Assembly (NCBI RefSeq): GCF_002775205.1
Contig: NC_036456.1
Location: 13,853,463-13,917,462, forward strand
Origin: Xiphophorus maculatus
Taxonomy: Eukaryota; Chordata; Actinopteri; Cyprinodontiformes; Poeciliidae
Reading direction: 5' to 3'
Length of the DNA: 64,000 nt
Positions 13,620-24,774 of the stretch are shown in pieces; within the stretch, counting starts at the first letter, position 1; each line of letters opens with the position of its first letter. The notes below the pieces were generated by a model. That model did no database searches and was not told the DNA's origin. It was given only the letters and a program-made list of their open reading frames with translations. The position numbers and the translations under genes were made by a program.

Positions 13620-13697
<78 letters not shown>
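13517..13697. repeat. Long (TA)n microsatellite
   Basis: About 180 bp of alternating TA, interrupted twice by the same AGATATATATCT palindrome (starting 13543 and 13611, 68 bp apart). The interruption spacing suggests an internal duplication of the block. The Tc1 derivative at 13698 is inserted at its right edge. Confidence 0.95.
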
Positions 13698-13700
<3 letters not shown>

Positions 13701-14086
13701 TACAGACCAAAAGTTTGGACACACCTTTCTAATTCAATGGGTTTTCTTTATTTTCATGACTATTTATAAGGCAAGAAATCCCACTTATTAACCTGACAGG
13801 GCACAGCTATGAAGTGAAAACCATTCCAGGTGACTACCTCTTGAAGCTCATCAAGAAAATGCAGAGTGTGTGCAAAGCAGTAATCACAGCAAAAGGTTGC
13901 TACTTTGAAGAAACTAGAATATAAGGGGTATTTTCAGTTGTTTTACACTTTTTTGTTTAGTGCATATTTCCACATGTGTTATTCATAGTTTTGATGCCTT
14001 CAGTGTGAATCTACAATGTCAAAAGTCATGAAAATAAAGGAAACTCATTGAATTAAAAGGTGTGTCCAAACTTTTGGTCTGTACTG
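13698..14086 (+). mobile_element. Non-autonomous Tc1/mariner element, 389 bp, TA-flanked
   Basis: The left end CAGTACAGACCAAAAGTTTG and the right end (its inverse, ending GTACTG at 14086) form terminal inverted repeats of about 40 bp. Both ends are flanked by TA (13696-13697 and 14087-14088), the standard Tc1/mariner target duplication. Inside, 13778-13924 still reads as an open frame ending ...AVITAKGCYFEETRI-stop, which looks like the C-terminal tail of a Tc1-type transposase. The element is therefore an internally deleted copy, not an unrelated MITE. It sits in the (TA)n tract, a favoured target. Confidence 0.85.
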
Positions 14087-14329
14087 TATATATATCAATC
14101 ATATGTTGCGATTTGTTCATGCTAGTCACAAATCACTTGTGTCACCTGTTGAACATCACAAAGAAATAAAAACGGTCACACTGACTCGTTCAATCTGACA
14201 CGTGAATTAACAGTGAAGAAATTAACTTAGCCATGTTAATGTCTTAAGCTTGCCAAGAGCCAAAACTGTGATGACTGAGTGTTTAAGGGTTTTTAAAATT
14301 GCTGCTCCAACAGAAAATTCTGAGTCCAA

Positions 14330-14820
14330 GTCAAAGTGGTCAAAGGAGGAAGCAATGGACTCTGTGAGCGGCCTTGGCTAGTAGAAGAGGCTTGACCCAT
14401 GGAGTCATATCCAAAGAATATGTTAATACAGCTCAAATTGTTGAAGATGTTAAAGCTGGTTGAAAGTTGTCACTAATCAGGATCCCCATACTGACTGCTA
14501 CGCATTACTGAAAGCATTGTCAATGGGAATGTGTGTCCACCACTTGCCTCAGGAACAAATGACACGAGGTGCGAAGGCAAGTCAGCTGAGGGAGCGTGAA
14601 ACTTTGGGTAGTGCTTTTCGGAGTAACCTTGTGTCCTACAACTCACTTGGATGGTAATCTGACATCCAAGCTTCACTCTGTCATGGAAATTGTGTCCTCT
14701 GATCACTGTGGCCTCTTACAGTAGGATAACTCACCCTTCCTGAAACTAAAAAGCAATGTGGTAATGGTTTGAGGAGCACAAAATGAGTCTGAGGTGTGGA
14801 CTTGGGCTGTAAAAACACCT
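14330..14820 (+). pseudogene. Decayed Tc1-like transposase fragment (second family)
   Basis: Broken translations around 14680-14815 resemble the 'CGLFQQDNAPCHKAK..V..WFEEHK' block of a Tc1-like DDE transposase. It survives as 'tgtggcctcttacagtagga', then a degraded 'caccc..c', then 'aatggtttgaggagcacaaa'. Multiple stops are present. A poorly preserved upstream half extends from about 14330. Family assignment rests on remembered fish repeat consensus. Confidence 0.5.
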
Positions 14821-15539
14821 CTTACCTGCAATATGTGTATCAACATGGACCTGCCAAGATACAGGCAGATGAAAATGAGTTTTTCTCTAAAATCTGGATC
14901 ATTTACAAATATTTAGCATTTGGATATTGTCATATACTGTCCTTGTTTAAAATGAATAAATTTAAATCTGAATTCAAAGAGCAAACAAAAAGTGAAACAC
15001 AGGTGAGGTAGAATAATAGCATAATGCTATAGTTTCTTTGATAGTACTAAATTTTTCCTCAAAATGCATGAAATCATAAGTGCCAAATACCGGTCAGATT
15101 TGGCACAAACTGAAATTATTTCATTTTCAGCATCACAATGATGTCAAGCGTAACATAAGAAAATTTCAGTTTTGGATTGCCTCTGTGTGGTCACCTGAAG
15201 ATGTTATGGAGATAAAATGTCCTTAAAATCTAATAGATTAGAAGAAACACCAAAGCAGACTCGAAATGTATGTCATTTTTCACATACTGTATAGAATAAA
15301 TAGCCTTCTGCTGCTTTGCAAGAGAATAAAATAACTTCTCCTACTTAGATAATAGTTTTGTTTTAATACTGTTTTAGTATTTTGCACCCTTGTTTTCTTT
15401 GCTTGTTGGTATTATCTGCATGCTTCAGCCAGCAGTTCTCACTGTAACAAGTTTCTGCCATTGTTACATAGTCAAACAGAAGCTGATAATCTGTGCCACA
15501 GAGTAGCTCCAGAGACTTACAGCTAAAATGCACGAGACT

Positions 15540-15930
15540 TGACGGGGCTTGGACACTGTACTCATCACTGACTAACTTCTAAGTCATCGTTTCACAGCTT
15601 GGATGCGTCTCTGCGCAGTCAGTATCTGAACGCGGATTGGTCAAAATGTGGCGCCGGGCAACCTCTGACTCTCCCTCCCACACTGACGGTTTCTCTGCCT
15701 TTGTTAAACAAACTGAAAATGAGTGAAGGAGAAAAAGGTTGCCCTCTAAATCTACGCCTGTTCTGTCTTTTCCTCCGTCCACCTTCTGTTGTTTGCCTCC
15801 CGCTCCGCACTCAGCCGCAGCTTCCAGCTCCCTGCAGTGGGCCTAAGGGCCCTCAGTTCCTCAGCAATCAAAACACTAAAGTCTCCCACGACTTTCCCTT
15901 TTCCCACAGATTCCATGCTGTTCCAGTCTG
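15540..15930. other. CpG-containing GC-rich block of unknown role
   Basis: This stretch is clearly richer in G+C and CpG than its surroundings. It contains ATTGG (inverted CCAAT) at about 15637-15641 and overlapping open frames on both strands (15599-15985 plus; 15579-15958 minus). A CpG-island promoter, an exon of an unrecognised gene, or a conserved regulatory element are all possible. I could not chain exons here. Confidence 0.3.
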
Positions 15931-15998
15931 CTTCACCAGATTCCAGATAATTACACAAAGATATTTTATTAATAATCTACACTGATATCCAGCAAGCA

Positions 15999-16030
15999 TA
16001 CAGTGAGTGTGTGTGTGTGTGTGTGTCTGT
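15999..16030. repeat. (GT)n microsatellite
   Basis: About 28 bp of GT repeats with one CT interruption. Confidence 0.9.
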
Positions 16031-16039
16031 GTAAACATG

Positions 16040-18510
16040 GTGAGTATCACATGATAGCTTGACTCAGAATGACATCATAAATCCAGAGAACCTGTTCAAT
16101 GGAAATTCAGGAGTCCAGCAGCGCCCCTCATTGGTTATCTTAGGGAATTACAGACTCCATCTACGAAGTGCAACACCAACAATGGTGACGCACTAATTAC
16201 GGCGACAAGAAAAGCATTATAGAGGCGTCAAACTGCTCACATATATCCAGTTCCTGAAACATTTAGACTAACTAAGTGTCATTTTTTTTTTTAGCAAGAG
16301 AGTTTCAGACAATGTTAAGGTGCCTCCTATAATTGATCACTCCCTCTGCCCGGTCAGCTCAACATGTGGCAGACTCACCCGCCATGATTGATGTTGGCAC
16401 TCAGGGCGCGAGCTGTGATGGATCGATGCTGTACGTAGGGATGATCGTACCATTACAGCCTGTCAGTTGTCAGATGTATTTGGATGATGATGTTAATAAA
16501 TTAAAATGTAAATGAAAAACCCAATTTCAGTTATTGAACTGAAAAATGTAAGCTCAGAGACTCCTACATGAAAGCTTATTAAAAAAAAACAAAAATCCAG
16601 TTTCTCACCAAACTGCACAAGGGCAACAGAAAGTATTTTTAGTAAAGCAATGTTATGTTAAGATGAAGGCAGTACCCTTGATGTAGCATTAAAGGGAGGA
16701 GAGACACTAAAACCAGTGATGCAGAAAGCTACAAATCCACCTGGACCACAGGCTGATCTCCACGCCATGTTTTCTTGATGCAATAATTCACCCAAAACGT
16801 CCGACAACTGTCATTATCGGACGTTTTGAATGAGAAGCACATTTTGTGATCTCATTGCTCAACCCTTTCATTTATGTATCAATTTCTTTGTGTTCTGACT
16901 AGTTCGAAGCACTATTCAAATATATAGAGCATTTTTAAAGGCTTTATTGACAAACACTACAGATTTCTGGTAAGAGTCAGAACTCATTGTTCTCAAATCT
17001 CTTCTTTATAAGTTCTGCCGGTCCATTTGGCATGCTGGGTATCGAGCCTTGAGGTTTTTCAAAGCCAGAGAAAAAAAGACATCAAGGATCTTCCCTTTGT
17101 GTATCAAAATCATGGTGGAAAAGATCCGTGTTCAAATTCCTGCTAATGTTGACCAAGCCCTGCACTGGTGGCACAGACAGTCTGCGTGAGGAGACACTGG
17201 ACACTCAGTCAAGTCAAAATATGTCATAAGATAAATATGTTACGCTCTTTTCAATCTGACTACTTAGCCGCCCAAAACTAATCTGAACAATCCTCAGAGA
17301 AGCGTAAGTGTGTCACTACTAAATCTTTTCACCATGACGCTATATTCTGTGTTTGAATCGCAAAATTGATATGAAATGAGCACACTTTGCCCTCTTGTGG
17401 TCAACAGTGCTTATTGCATATTGAGTCATTTTATTTTTGCTTTCTCATGACCAAAAGAAAACATAGTTGTTGCTTTTTTTTTTTTTTACCCACAGAATGA
17501 GCGGCATTGTTTCATGTATCACCACTAAAGCTTCATGTGATAAAAAAGCCCTCAGTTTTAAAAGAGCACTTTTTTCCTTACAGACAAACACATGATATCG
17601 CAATAACATCACACCACAGTCATTCTACTCACTGGGTGAGTCACCTCAAATCAGACTCTGGAGTGTGGTAATAATGCAATATTAGTTCCTCTATCCTCCC
17701 TATCATAAACATAAAAACACTGAGATGCTCATAAAAGTGTAATTATGAAGATGTGATCTTTGTGCTTAGTAACAATAACAGCTCGCTATCATAATTGGCA
17801 TGGGACTTGCAAGTTTAGGTCACTCCCCTATGATGCAATCCACACGGATTACCTCAAATTTAAAGCAAAGAGCTAAAAAGGCAAACATTGCAATGCGGTG
17901 AGTAAACATTACAGCAGATTGGGCTGTTTTTCCTTCAACCTAATGGCAGATTAACTTTCTTGTCTTTTAAGGTTTTGAACAGTATGTCGGTTAAGTTGTA
18001 TGAAAGATATCTCAACAGCCTTATGTTGTATGTAAACACGATAGTTTCATCACCATCCTCTGGTTTTTTATCTTCCTTTTATCTTGATGACGTCAAGCGT
18101 TACCAGGGGTCATTGGCTAGCTTTATTTTTGAAAGCCCACAAAAGTTTCTCAGTTAATGGGAAAAAAGTGGCATGTGTAAAGATTTATTGAACATTTCTG
18201 TTGTCAAATGAAACCAGCACATCCAGCTTGGGTTGCTTTAGGCCATGAAGAACCATAAATCTTTTATTGTTTCGTCTAAGACTTCAAACTGGCGCTGAGA
18301 TTCTGTCCTAGTTGTGTTTTCTTCTGAGCTCAGCTGGATGTCATTCACAGTAATTGAGATAATTGAGAATAAAGAAAGGGACGCTTTGCAGTTGGAACAG
18401 CTCTTTTAGCTCCCTTTATTTAGACTTCCTGACCTGGCCTGAGAACTGGACACGGAGTACAAAATGTGTCTGTCAAGGTCATCAGTTGTCAAGTCAGGGG
18501 GCAACACCTT
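16040..18510. other. Intergenic, downstream side of fabp2
   Basis: No recognised coding sequence. It contains a 12-bp-arm perfect inverted repeat at 16793-16828 around a CpG-containing core (aaaacgtccga / tcggacgtttt) and T runs near 17470. Two tttatt motifs (18415-18420, 18515-18520) read as AATAAA on the minus strand and could end fabp2 transcripts. Confidence 0.45.
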
Positions 18511-18514
18511 TCTG

Positions 18515-18520
18515 TTTATT
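18515..18520 (-). terminator. Candidate fabp2 polyadenylation signal
   Basis: AATAAA on the minus strand, about 200 bp beyond the fabp2 stop codon. A second AATAAA at 18415-18420 is an alternative. Confidence 0.5.
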
Positions 18521-18722
18521 GTTTCACTCAAGTATTGGCAGTACAGCACCTTTACAATGATTCATCCCCAAAAGCATTTGTACATATATATAAAAACATT
18601 TTCAGGTAGATAAAATGAATGAGTTGAGAATACACCTTAGGGTTGGTTGTTCTCTAATGTTAAGATGAAAAGAAAGTTGTGTGAGCTATATAAAAGTACA
18701 AGTATAAACAGCTGGATCCTGG

Positions 18723-20013
18723 TTACTGCTTCTTGAAAATTCGTTTTGCGTCCACGCCTTCATAGCTGTAACTCTGCAGATAATAGAGATAAAGTTCAGG
18801 TGAATAGAGATATTGCATGGCAAAAATTGCAGTCATGAAATTTATGTTATACAGACAGCTGTATAAAAACTGTTGTATAAAAAAAGTTTTATACACAAGC
18901 CGATCTTCCCATTTTCTATAAGCAGATGATAAAGTTGTTTTTCCAGACTTAGTGGTTTGCTATGATGGGCGTATCTAAAACACAACACTTCAAGGTTTCT
19001 TTCTCAAGAAAGAGAGGATAAGATTGCTTGGTTCTGGCAACCTTCAAAGATACCATTTATTAAATATTTTAAGCAAAAACTTCAGCAGAAATTCTTGAAT
19101 GCAACTTTTTCGGTTTTCAGAAAGCGGTGCATCTAATTTAAAAGTAGGCCGATTCTTGACAACCTGCAAACAAGTGCAAAGGGGAGCCGCGGGAAAACTT
19201 TTAAATGACCCCCATTATGGTGGGCAATGTGCAAGCATGAAATTTGGAAATCCGGTTTTCTTGGGGAAAATAAACAGCAGTTTAGTTTGCAAATGCAGCA
19301 GTGCGGCTCCATCTTTCACTTCAGATTCATGAGTGGCACTGACCTGCACAAGCTCTCCTCCAACCAGTGATCTTGTGGTGATCAGGAGCTTGTTGTTATC
19401 TTTCCTGTTGAAAGTCCCTTTCAGCGTATCACCCTCTAGCACCCATGTGCCCTGGTAAAAAAAAAATAGAAGAAAACAGAAAGAGATTAATTTTAAAACC
19501 TCTATAAGGATTTTAAGCCTGTTATGTTTCTTTTTTATTATTATTTTCCTGTTGATTTTGTTGCATTTAAGCCATTTGTTGGCACTCACTACGAGGTCGG
19601 TTCCATCAGCCATAGAGTAGTCAAACTGAACGCCCAGGGTGAAGTCGATCTCTTTGGTGCGGAACGTGCTGGACTCTTTGATGTGAAACTTGTCCCCATT
19701 TTGCTCAAAAGTGAGCTTCAGGTTGTCGTGCTCACCCAGCTTGCGTTTCACCACGTTGACACCTGGAGGATGTTCAAAATGCATGTTTTCAAATTCAAAA
19801 TAAGTCAAGTAGTAAACCTGTTGAACGTTCAGTGCATCTTATCGTCTTAACCCTCACACAGGCCACAGCATTAAAAAATAAAAAATAAACAGAACAGTTA
19901 TGCAGCCTAAAGTGCCTTCAGGTTGCGCCTGATTTGACCGACTCACCCAGCTGCTCCATGAACTTGTCGTAGTTTTCATTGCGGTCAATCTTCCAGGTCC
20001 CATTGAAAGCCAT
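18723..20013 (-). CDS. fabp2: Intestinal fatty-acid-binding protein (FABP2), complete, four exons
   Basis: FABP2 is a cytosolic beta-barrel carrier of long-chain fatty acids in enterocytes. The minus-strand coding exons are 19947-20013 (67 nt), 19590-19762 (173 nt), 19344-19451 (108 nt) and 18723-18773 (51 nt with stop). These are the exact exon sizes of the FABP family, and all introns have GT/AG borders. The product is 132 residues, the usual length, starting MAFNGTWKIDRNENYDKFME, which fits the FABP signature near the N terminus. The ligand-contacting arginine of the intestinal type is present at residue 107 (with Met), and Trp83 is conserved. The stretch VNVVKRKLGEHDNLKL and the ending DAKRIFKKQ are typical of FABP2 rather than of liver or heart types. 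The ATG is fixed by the family start and lies 73 bp downstream of a TATA box. Reading frame, splice sites and key residues are all intact, so the gene looks functional. Confidence 0.95.
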
Positions 20014-20085
20014 GGCTGCAAGCGTCTCTGCTGGTTACAAGGCACTGGGGACAACCGTGTGACTGAGAATGCCCACTGGCCCTCA

Positions 20086-20091
20086 TTTATA
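20086..20091 (-). promoter_or_regulatory. fabp2 TATA box
   Basis: TATAAA on the minus strand (context GGGTATAAATGAGG), about 73 bp upstream of the fabp2 ATG. This allows a short 5' UTR starting near 20055-20060, as is usual for FABP genes. Confidence 0.75.
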
Positions 20092-20169
20092 CCCACCCCA
20101 TCCCCATGTCGCTGTCAACTCCCACCCTCCACTCTCACCCTCACCGAGCTGGCATGGAGGATGCTGTCC

Positions 20170-20188
20170 TTTATCTCACTGATTATCT
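20170..20188 (-). promoter_or_regulatory. Paired GATA motifs upstream of fabp2
   Basis: Two AGATAA motifs on the minus strand (plus-strand ttatct at 20171-20176 and 20183-20188) lie 12 bp apart, about 85-100 bp above the TATA box. The first is in a TTTAT context that also suits Cdx-type homeodomain factors. GATA4/5/6 and Cdx2 are known regulators of intestinal FABP promoters in other vertebrates; function here is inferred. Confidence 0.4.
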
Positions 20189-21067
20189 GTCTGCTGATGT
20201 GGCCATTGAAATGTAGGGTGATTGCTGCGCGACCTCGAGGAAGGGCTCATAAATGAGCAGAGGGCCCCTCCCTTCTGTGAATCTGGCACAGTTGAACACT
20301 GTTACACTGTTCTGCGGGAGGGGGGAAAAAGACAAAAGCGCGGGCTGTTTGTTTGGCTGCCAGTGGCAGTCACTCAGCTGAGTCCCTCTCTGTCCCTCAC
20401 TCAGGCTTTTCTTTGTCCGGTGAGTTTGTGTCATGCATGAAAATGACTGATTGATAGTGACAGCCTGAGATTCTCTGGTGTTGTATTGCGCACAAAAACA
20501 GCATTATGTAGCGCATGATGCTGGATGGTTTCTATTTATTTAGATTAATCAGATCGTAAGATAGTGAGAGGTATCCGAGTATGGCTGTTTGGGGGCAGAA
20601 AGCTGTTAGCAAACAACTTTGACACTAGACAGAGTAACTAGTTTGGGTACTTTCCTCTCCGTGTTAACCTGTTTGTACTTTAAACACTGATGCCTGTTTT
20701 CACTTCAAACATTCAGTTGCTTAAAATAAACCATCTGGAGTTACTTCAACTTCCCACCACAAAACGTGCAAAGTTGTGTAGAATATCAGAATCAGCTTAC
20801 AGTAGCTGACTTCCTTGGCTTTAGGTTGTTCATTGTTTTGAACAGATAGTAAGACATGCATGTTGTACTCCATAGTGTCAACCTGAAGGTAAAAGTCCAA
20901 ACACGTGCCCAGGATGTGTGGAGTTTGCACAGATCTTAGCTTCCTTTTTTTTGACCATAGACTTGTTCAAGTTCTGGACTGAGGGAAGATTAGCCCACAT
21001 TATCCTCTTGGTGACTTAATTGTTTATTGCAGTTTGATCCTGTCGTGTTTTGTGAGTGAGCCAAACC

Positions 21068-21560
21068 TCATAGTGATGGATGAACAGAGGACAGACAGGC
21101 AGAAGATGACCAGCAGTTCCATTTGTGGGTTGTACTTCTTGAGTTGCAGCAGGAACTACAGTCTCTGTCGGGCCATTTAACGAACAGTATCTGTATGCGA
21201 AGACTGATATGGATGACTCCTAGGAACTGGAAGTGATCCACAGTAGACACAGTGTTGTTGAGGATGATGAGGGGAGGTAGTGTGGTGGTTGTTCGCCAGA
21301 AGTCAACAGTCCTGTCCACAATCTTCTGGTGGTTCTGACTGCACCGGTGGACCAGCTGATCCACCTCCTGTCATCATTGCCTGAGATCAAATCAGTGATC
21401 TTGGACAATGACCAGTTTGCTGATGACTCTGAGGTGCAGTCATTTTGTGTAAAGTGGAGTGGGGAGAGAACACCCACCTGGCACTGCTGCTCCCCAACCT
21501 CACCTGCGGCTGCTGGTCAGTCAGGAATCTCATGGTCCACTGACAGTGGTGGCTTTTTAA
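21068..21560 (-). pseudogene. LINE reverse-transcriptase fragment, broken
   Basis: Minus-strand frames read like the C-terminal half of a fish non-LTR retrotransposon reverse transcriptase. They include 'VRLGSSSARWVFSP' and 'GVLSPLHFTQNDCTSESSAN', then 'NQLV..CSQN', 'KIVDRTVDFWRT', 'PPLIILNN' and 'FQFLGV'. These correspond to the GVPQGCVLSPLLF..ND, ADD-adjacent and thumb segments of such enzymes. The frame shifts several times and the FADD catalytic block is lost. It is a 5'-truncated, degenerate copy; the clade (Rex1/L2-like) is a guess. Confidence 0.7.
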
Positions 21561-21569
21561 AAAACTTTT

Positions 21570-24230
21570 TCTTACATAAAAATAATACATGTTTTCTCTT
21601 TTAGGGGTTTTAAGTGAGAAGCCGCCATAAAAGAGATGGAATGGTGGAAAAATGATACGTGACTGTTGGATATTATTATTATAAAATGGAAATTTGAAGT
21701 GTCTGAACTGCGATGGTATTAAGCTCTCTTGATTTTTAAATACAGAGGCAAGCCTTCAGCAATATTTGTCCATCAGCTACAGACTGAAAAATACAGCTTG
21801 CAATGAGTCAGATTGGTTGGTGAGCATCTGGTAATATCACATAAATGTGCTTTGATACAAATCTTTCTACTGGATCTTTGACTGTATAGTTAAAATCCTG
21901 ATTCCAACAAAATTGTTAAGAGCTGATGGTTGCTCAAGGTATTTTCACCTGTGAAAAGCATTTTGCATGTAGGCCAAAAAGCTCATTTTTAGACTTTCTG
22001 AGACCATATATGTTTTGTAGTAGACTACAGAATTGTTGCATTATCTCAAATACTCCAAGAATATATGATGCTCCAATATAAATTTTCAAAATTTTTGCAA
22101 TCTGTCATTCACAAGGTTTTAATCTTTATGATAAATAAACTTTAGCATATTTATTTACAAAGAAATACTTTGGCAGTTTCCAAAATGTACCATGATATGA
22201 CTGAATTAGTACCTTAAGAGTCAAATATTATTACCTGAGAGAATAAATAATCTTAAGCAGTCTCATAAACAACCGGCAAACATGCTACGCATAGTGCCAT
22301 TTTTTTCTATTAGGCTTTTCATGGAGGAAGAGCCATTAGATATTCAGTTAAATGAGATTAAGCATGCCAGAAAAAACAGCAACATTACCCATAGTGTCCC
22401 TAATGATATTGTCATTCCGCTCACGTCTCTGGACAATGGGGCCCTATATTGTATCTGCATTCCTGAGAGGAAAAGCTGTGGCCACAAGAGCTAGAATGTT
22501 AGATTATGGACAAAAAGGCTGATTTCAATGTTCACACCTAATAAAAGGGAGATTATATTTACATTTAAAATAATTTGAGCCAAAAAGCTAAATGTGAAGA
22601 AAATGTGAGTACTAGAAGCTTGACAGGTGTTCTTTATGAGAGCCAGCTATTCTTTAGTGTTATCTACCTGCACAGGTTTTAAAAAGTTGCAGTTTCAGAA
22701 CATCTAGCACTTCCTGCCCCTCCAGTAGTAAGAAGCTTTTTCAATGTGGCTCCTGAACTTGTTCTCATCCTGCACGAAGCATAGAGCAATAAATACACTT
22801 AGCAATACAAAGCTGCCCCTGCCCGACCTGTTTCTTTGTGCTGCCAGTCACTTGGCTCATAGTAAATAAACATATTTAATGATTTCTGCTTTAATGCCAG
22901 AAAGGAAGAGAAAAAGGTTACATATTTTCCAGAAGAGTATATAAGCTACCGCCTTCAGCTGTTTCCAAAACTATGAGCTCAAACACAACCAAGTTACAGT
23001 AAGCTAACATGCTAATGGTTATGTAACAACTGGCAATAAAAAAGTGGATAATTTGTCATTCATCTAACTAAGTCTAAATGCTAACAGATAGCAAGGCAGC
23101 GTCTGATTGTAGTTGTCTCTTCTTCATAATCCCTTTTACTGCTTTCAGTAAGACGGCCTGCACTTTGAGTTTGATTAAGCTAATCAGTGTGTGCAGGTGC
23201 CGTAATACAGTTGGTTCTGAAGGGTGCATAATGAAGTTGGTTGACATGCAATAAAGGTTTTATTGATAGAAAGACCACACCTGTTTTACCACTTTCACCA
23301 TAGTGTTTCTTATCAGCATGTTACTAGAGCATTCATCTTTGTGTCTCAGGGGTTGGTTTTACACTTTGATGCTGATAAAACAGTCACCAATTATATTGAT
23401 TAAATATATATATATATATATTGATTAATAATTCTTGCATCATATCTCAGTTAATAATTATGACATCCCATTAAAAAAACTAAATCTGATGCTTGTACAA
23501 CCTCAATCCTAAATTTCTGTAAAAGGCACGTTAAAGGTCTTCTTAATGTTTCCTAACTTTTAAAAACTTTTTTTCATAATACAGCTATATTTTTTATGAT
23601 ATTTTATTTGACAGACCAGAAAATTATGATGTAAAAGTTATATGTGGTTTTCAAGGGTTGCAAATAAAACTCTGGTTTTCACTTGCATTCAGCTTCCTTT
23701 ACAATAATACAAAAGAAATGAAACTAGGCACCTTGCTAGTAAATTGAGTTAGTCTGTGTGCAATTTAATCTCCTTATAAATCCAGCTATTCTATAAAGGC
23801 CACAGAGGCTTTGTTAGTGAGCAAACAGCCTTATGAAGATCAAGGAACACAGCAGGCAGGTCAGGGAGAAAGATATGAAAATATGTTAACTGTCTTTTAA
23901 AAAAAAAAGTAAAGAAAATGCAGATAATGCAAAACATGTGATCGCAACAAGCTGCAAGATCTCCCCAAAAAACACTGCAAGAACAGAATGATGTCCTTTT
24001 CTCTCTAAAAAGAAACATTTCTCTGTTCTTTCATGGTTCATTTTACCTTTTATCAAACACTTTACAAATACAGCTTTCATAGAAGAGTAGCAAGAAGGGA
24101 GTAATTGTTGAAAGAAGGCCATAAGGATTCCTGTTTGTCCAAGCAATGTTTGGGAGATGGAAAGCAGGCTGAAGTTGCTCTGGCCAGGGAAAGATAAATA
24201 TAAATGTGTTGGCCTGTATACTAAACTCTG
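21570..24230. other. Intergenic, no gene recognised
   Basis: AT-rich with a short (AT)n at 23404-23420. No domain-bearing frame or exon chain seen. Confidence 0.45.
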
Positions 24231-24234
24231 TGTG

Positions 24235-24770
24235 TGGAGGAAAACTAACGCTGCAAATCACAGTGAACACACTATTCAACAGTGAAACATGGCGGGCAGC
24301 AGCATCATGCTACGGGGAAGCTATTCTTCAGCTGAGATACTGAGGTAGGTCATAGTTCATGGGAATGCAGATGAAGCCAAATACAGGACAATCCTGGAAC
24401 ACAACCGGTTAAAGGCTGCATAACACTGGAGAGTGGGTCGGATGTTAATCTTCCAGCAGGATAGCAACCATAAATATATGATCAGAGCTGCAATGAAATG
24501 GTATAGATCAAAGCAAATGTATGCATTATAATGGTCCAGTCAAAGTTTAGACCTAAAGTTGGACTTTTGACTAAAATTCAGAAGCGCTTTTTAGAGACTC
24601 TCTCCACATGTGTGGCACACTTTTTTATGATTCTTCATGTGTCATTTTCTATACAGTTATGTTCTGTGTTGGGTTAATATGTCACATATATAAATGCAAT
24701 GTACTGTATGTTTAATGTAACATAACTGCATGAAAGTCTAAAAGGTGTGAATATTTTCCCTAGTCACTCC
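24235..24770 (+). pseudogene. Decayed Tc1-like transposase copy
   Basis: The sequence 'gtgaaacatggcgggcagcagcatcatgctacggggaagc' is the 'KHGGGSIMLWG' block of a Tc1-like transposase. It is followed by 'acaggacaatcctgg', 'cagcaggatagcaaccata' (the QQD.DPKH block) and 'tggtccagtcaaagtttaga' (the WPSQSPDLN block). Stops and indels occur throughout. It is the same family as the 8930-9385 copy, ending near 'gtgtgaatattttccct'. Confidence 0.75.
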
Positions 24771-24774
24771 CTTT

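Noticed and set aside
13243-13791. 182-codon and reciprocal open frames across the TA microsatellite
   Set aside because: Tyr-Ile repeats produced by (TA)n; no real protein.
19215-19808. 197-codon minus-strand frame over fabp2
   Set aside because: It reads through introns 1-2 and into intron 3; the true exons have canonical borders and sizes.
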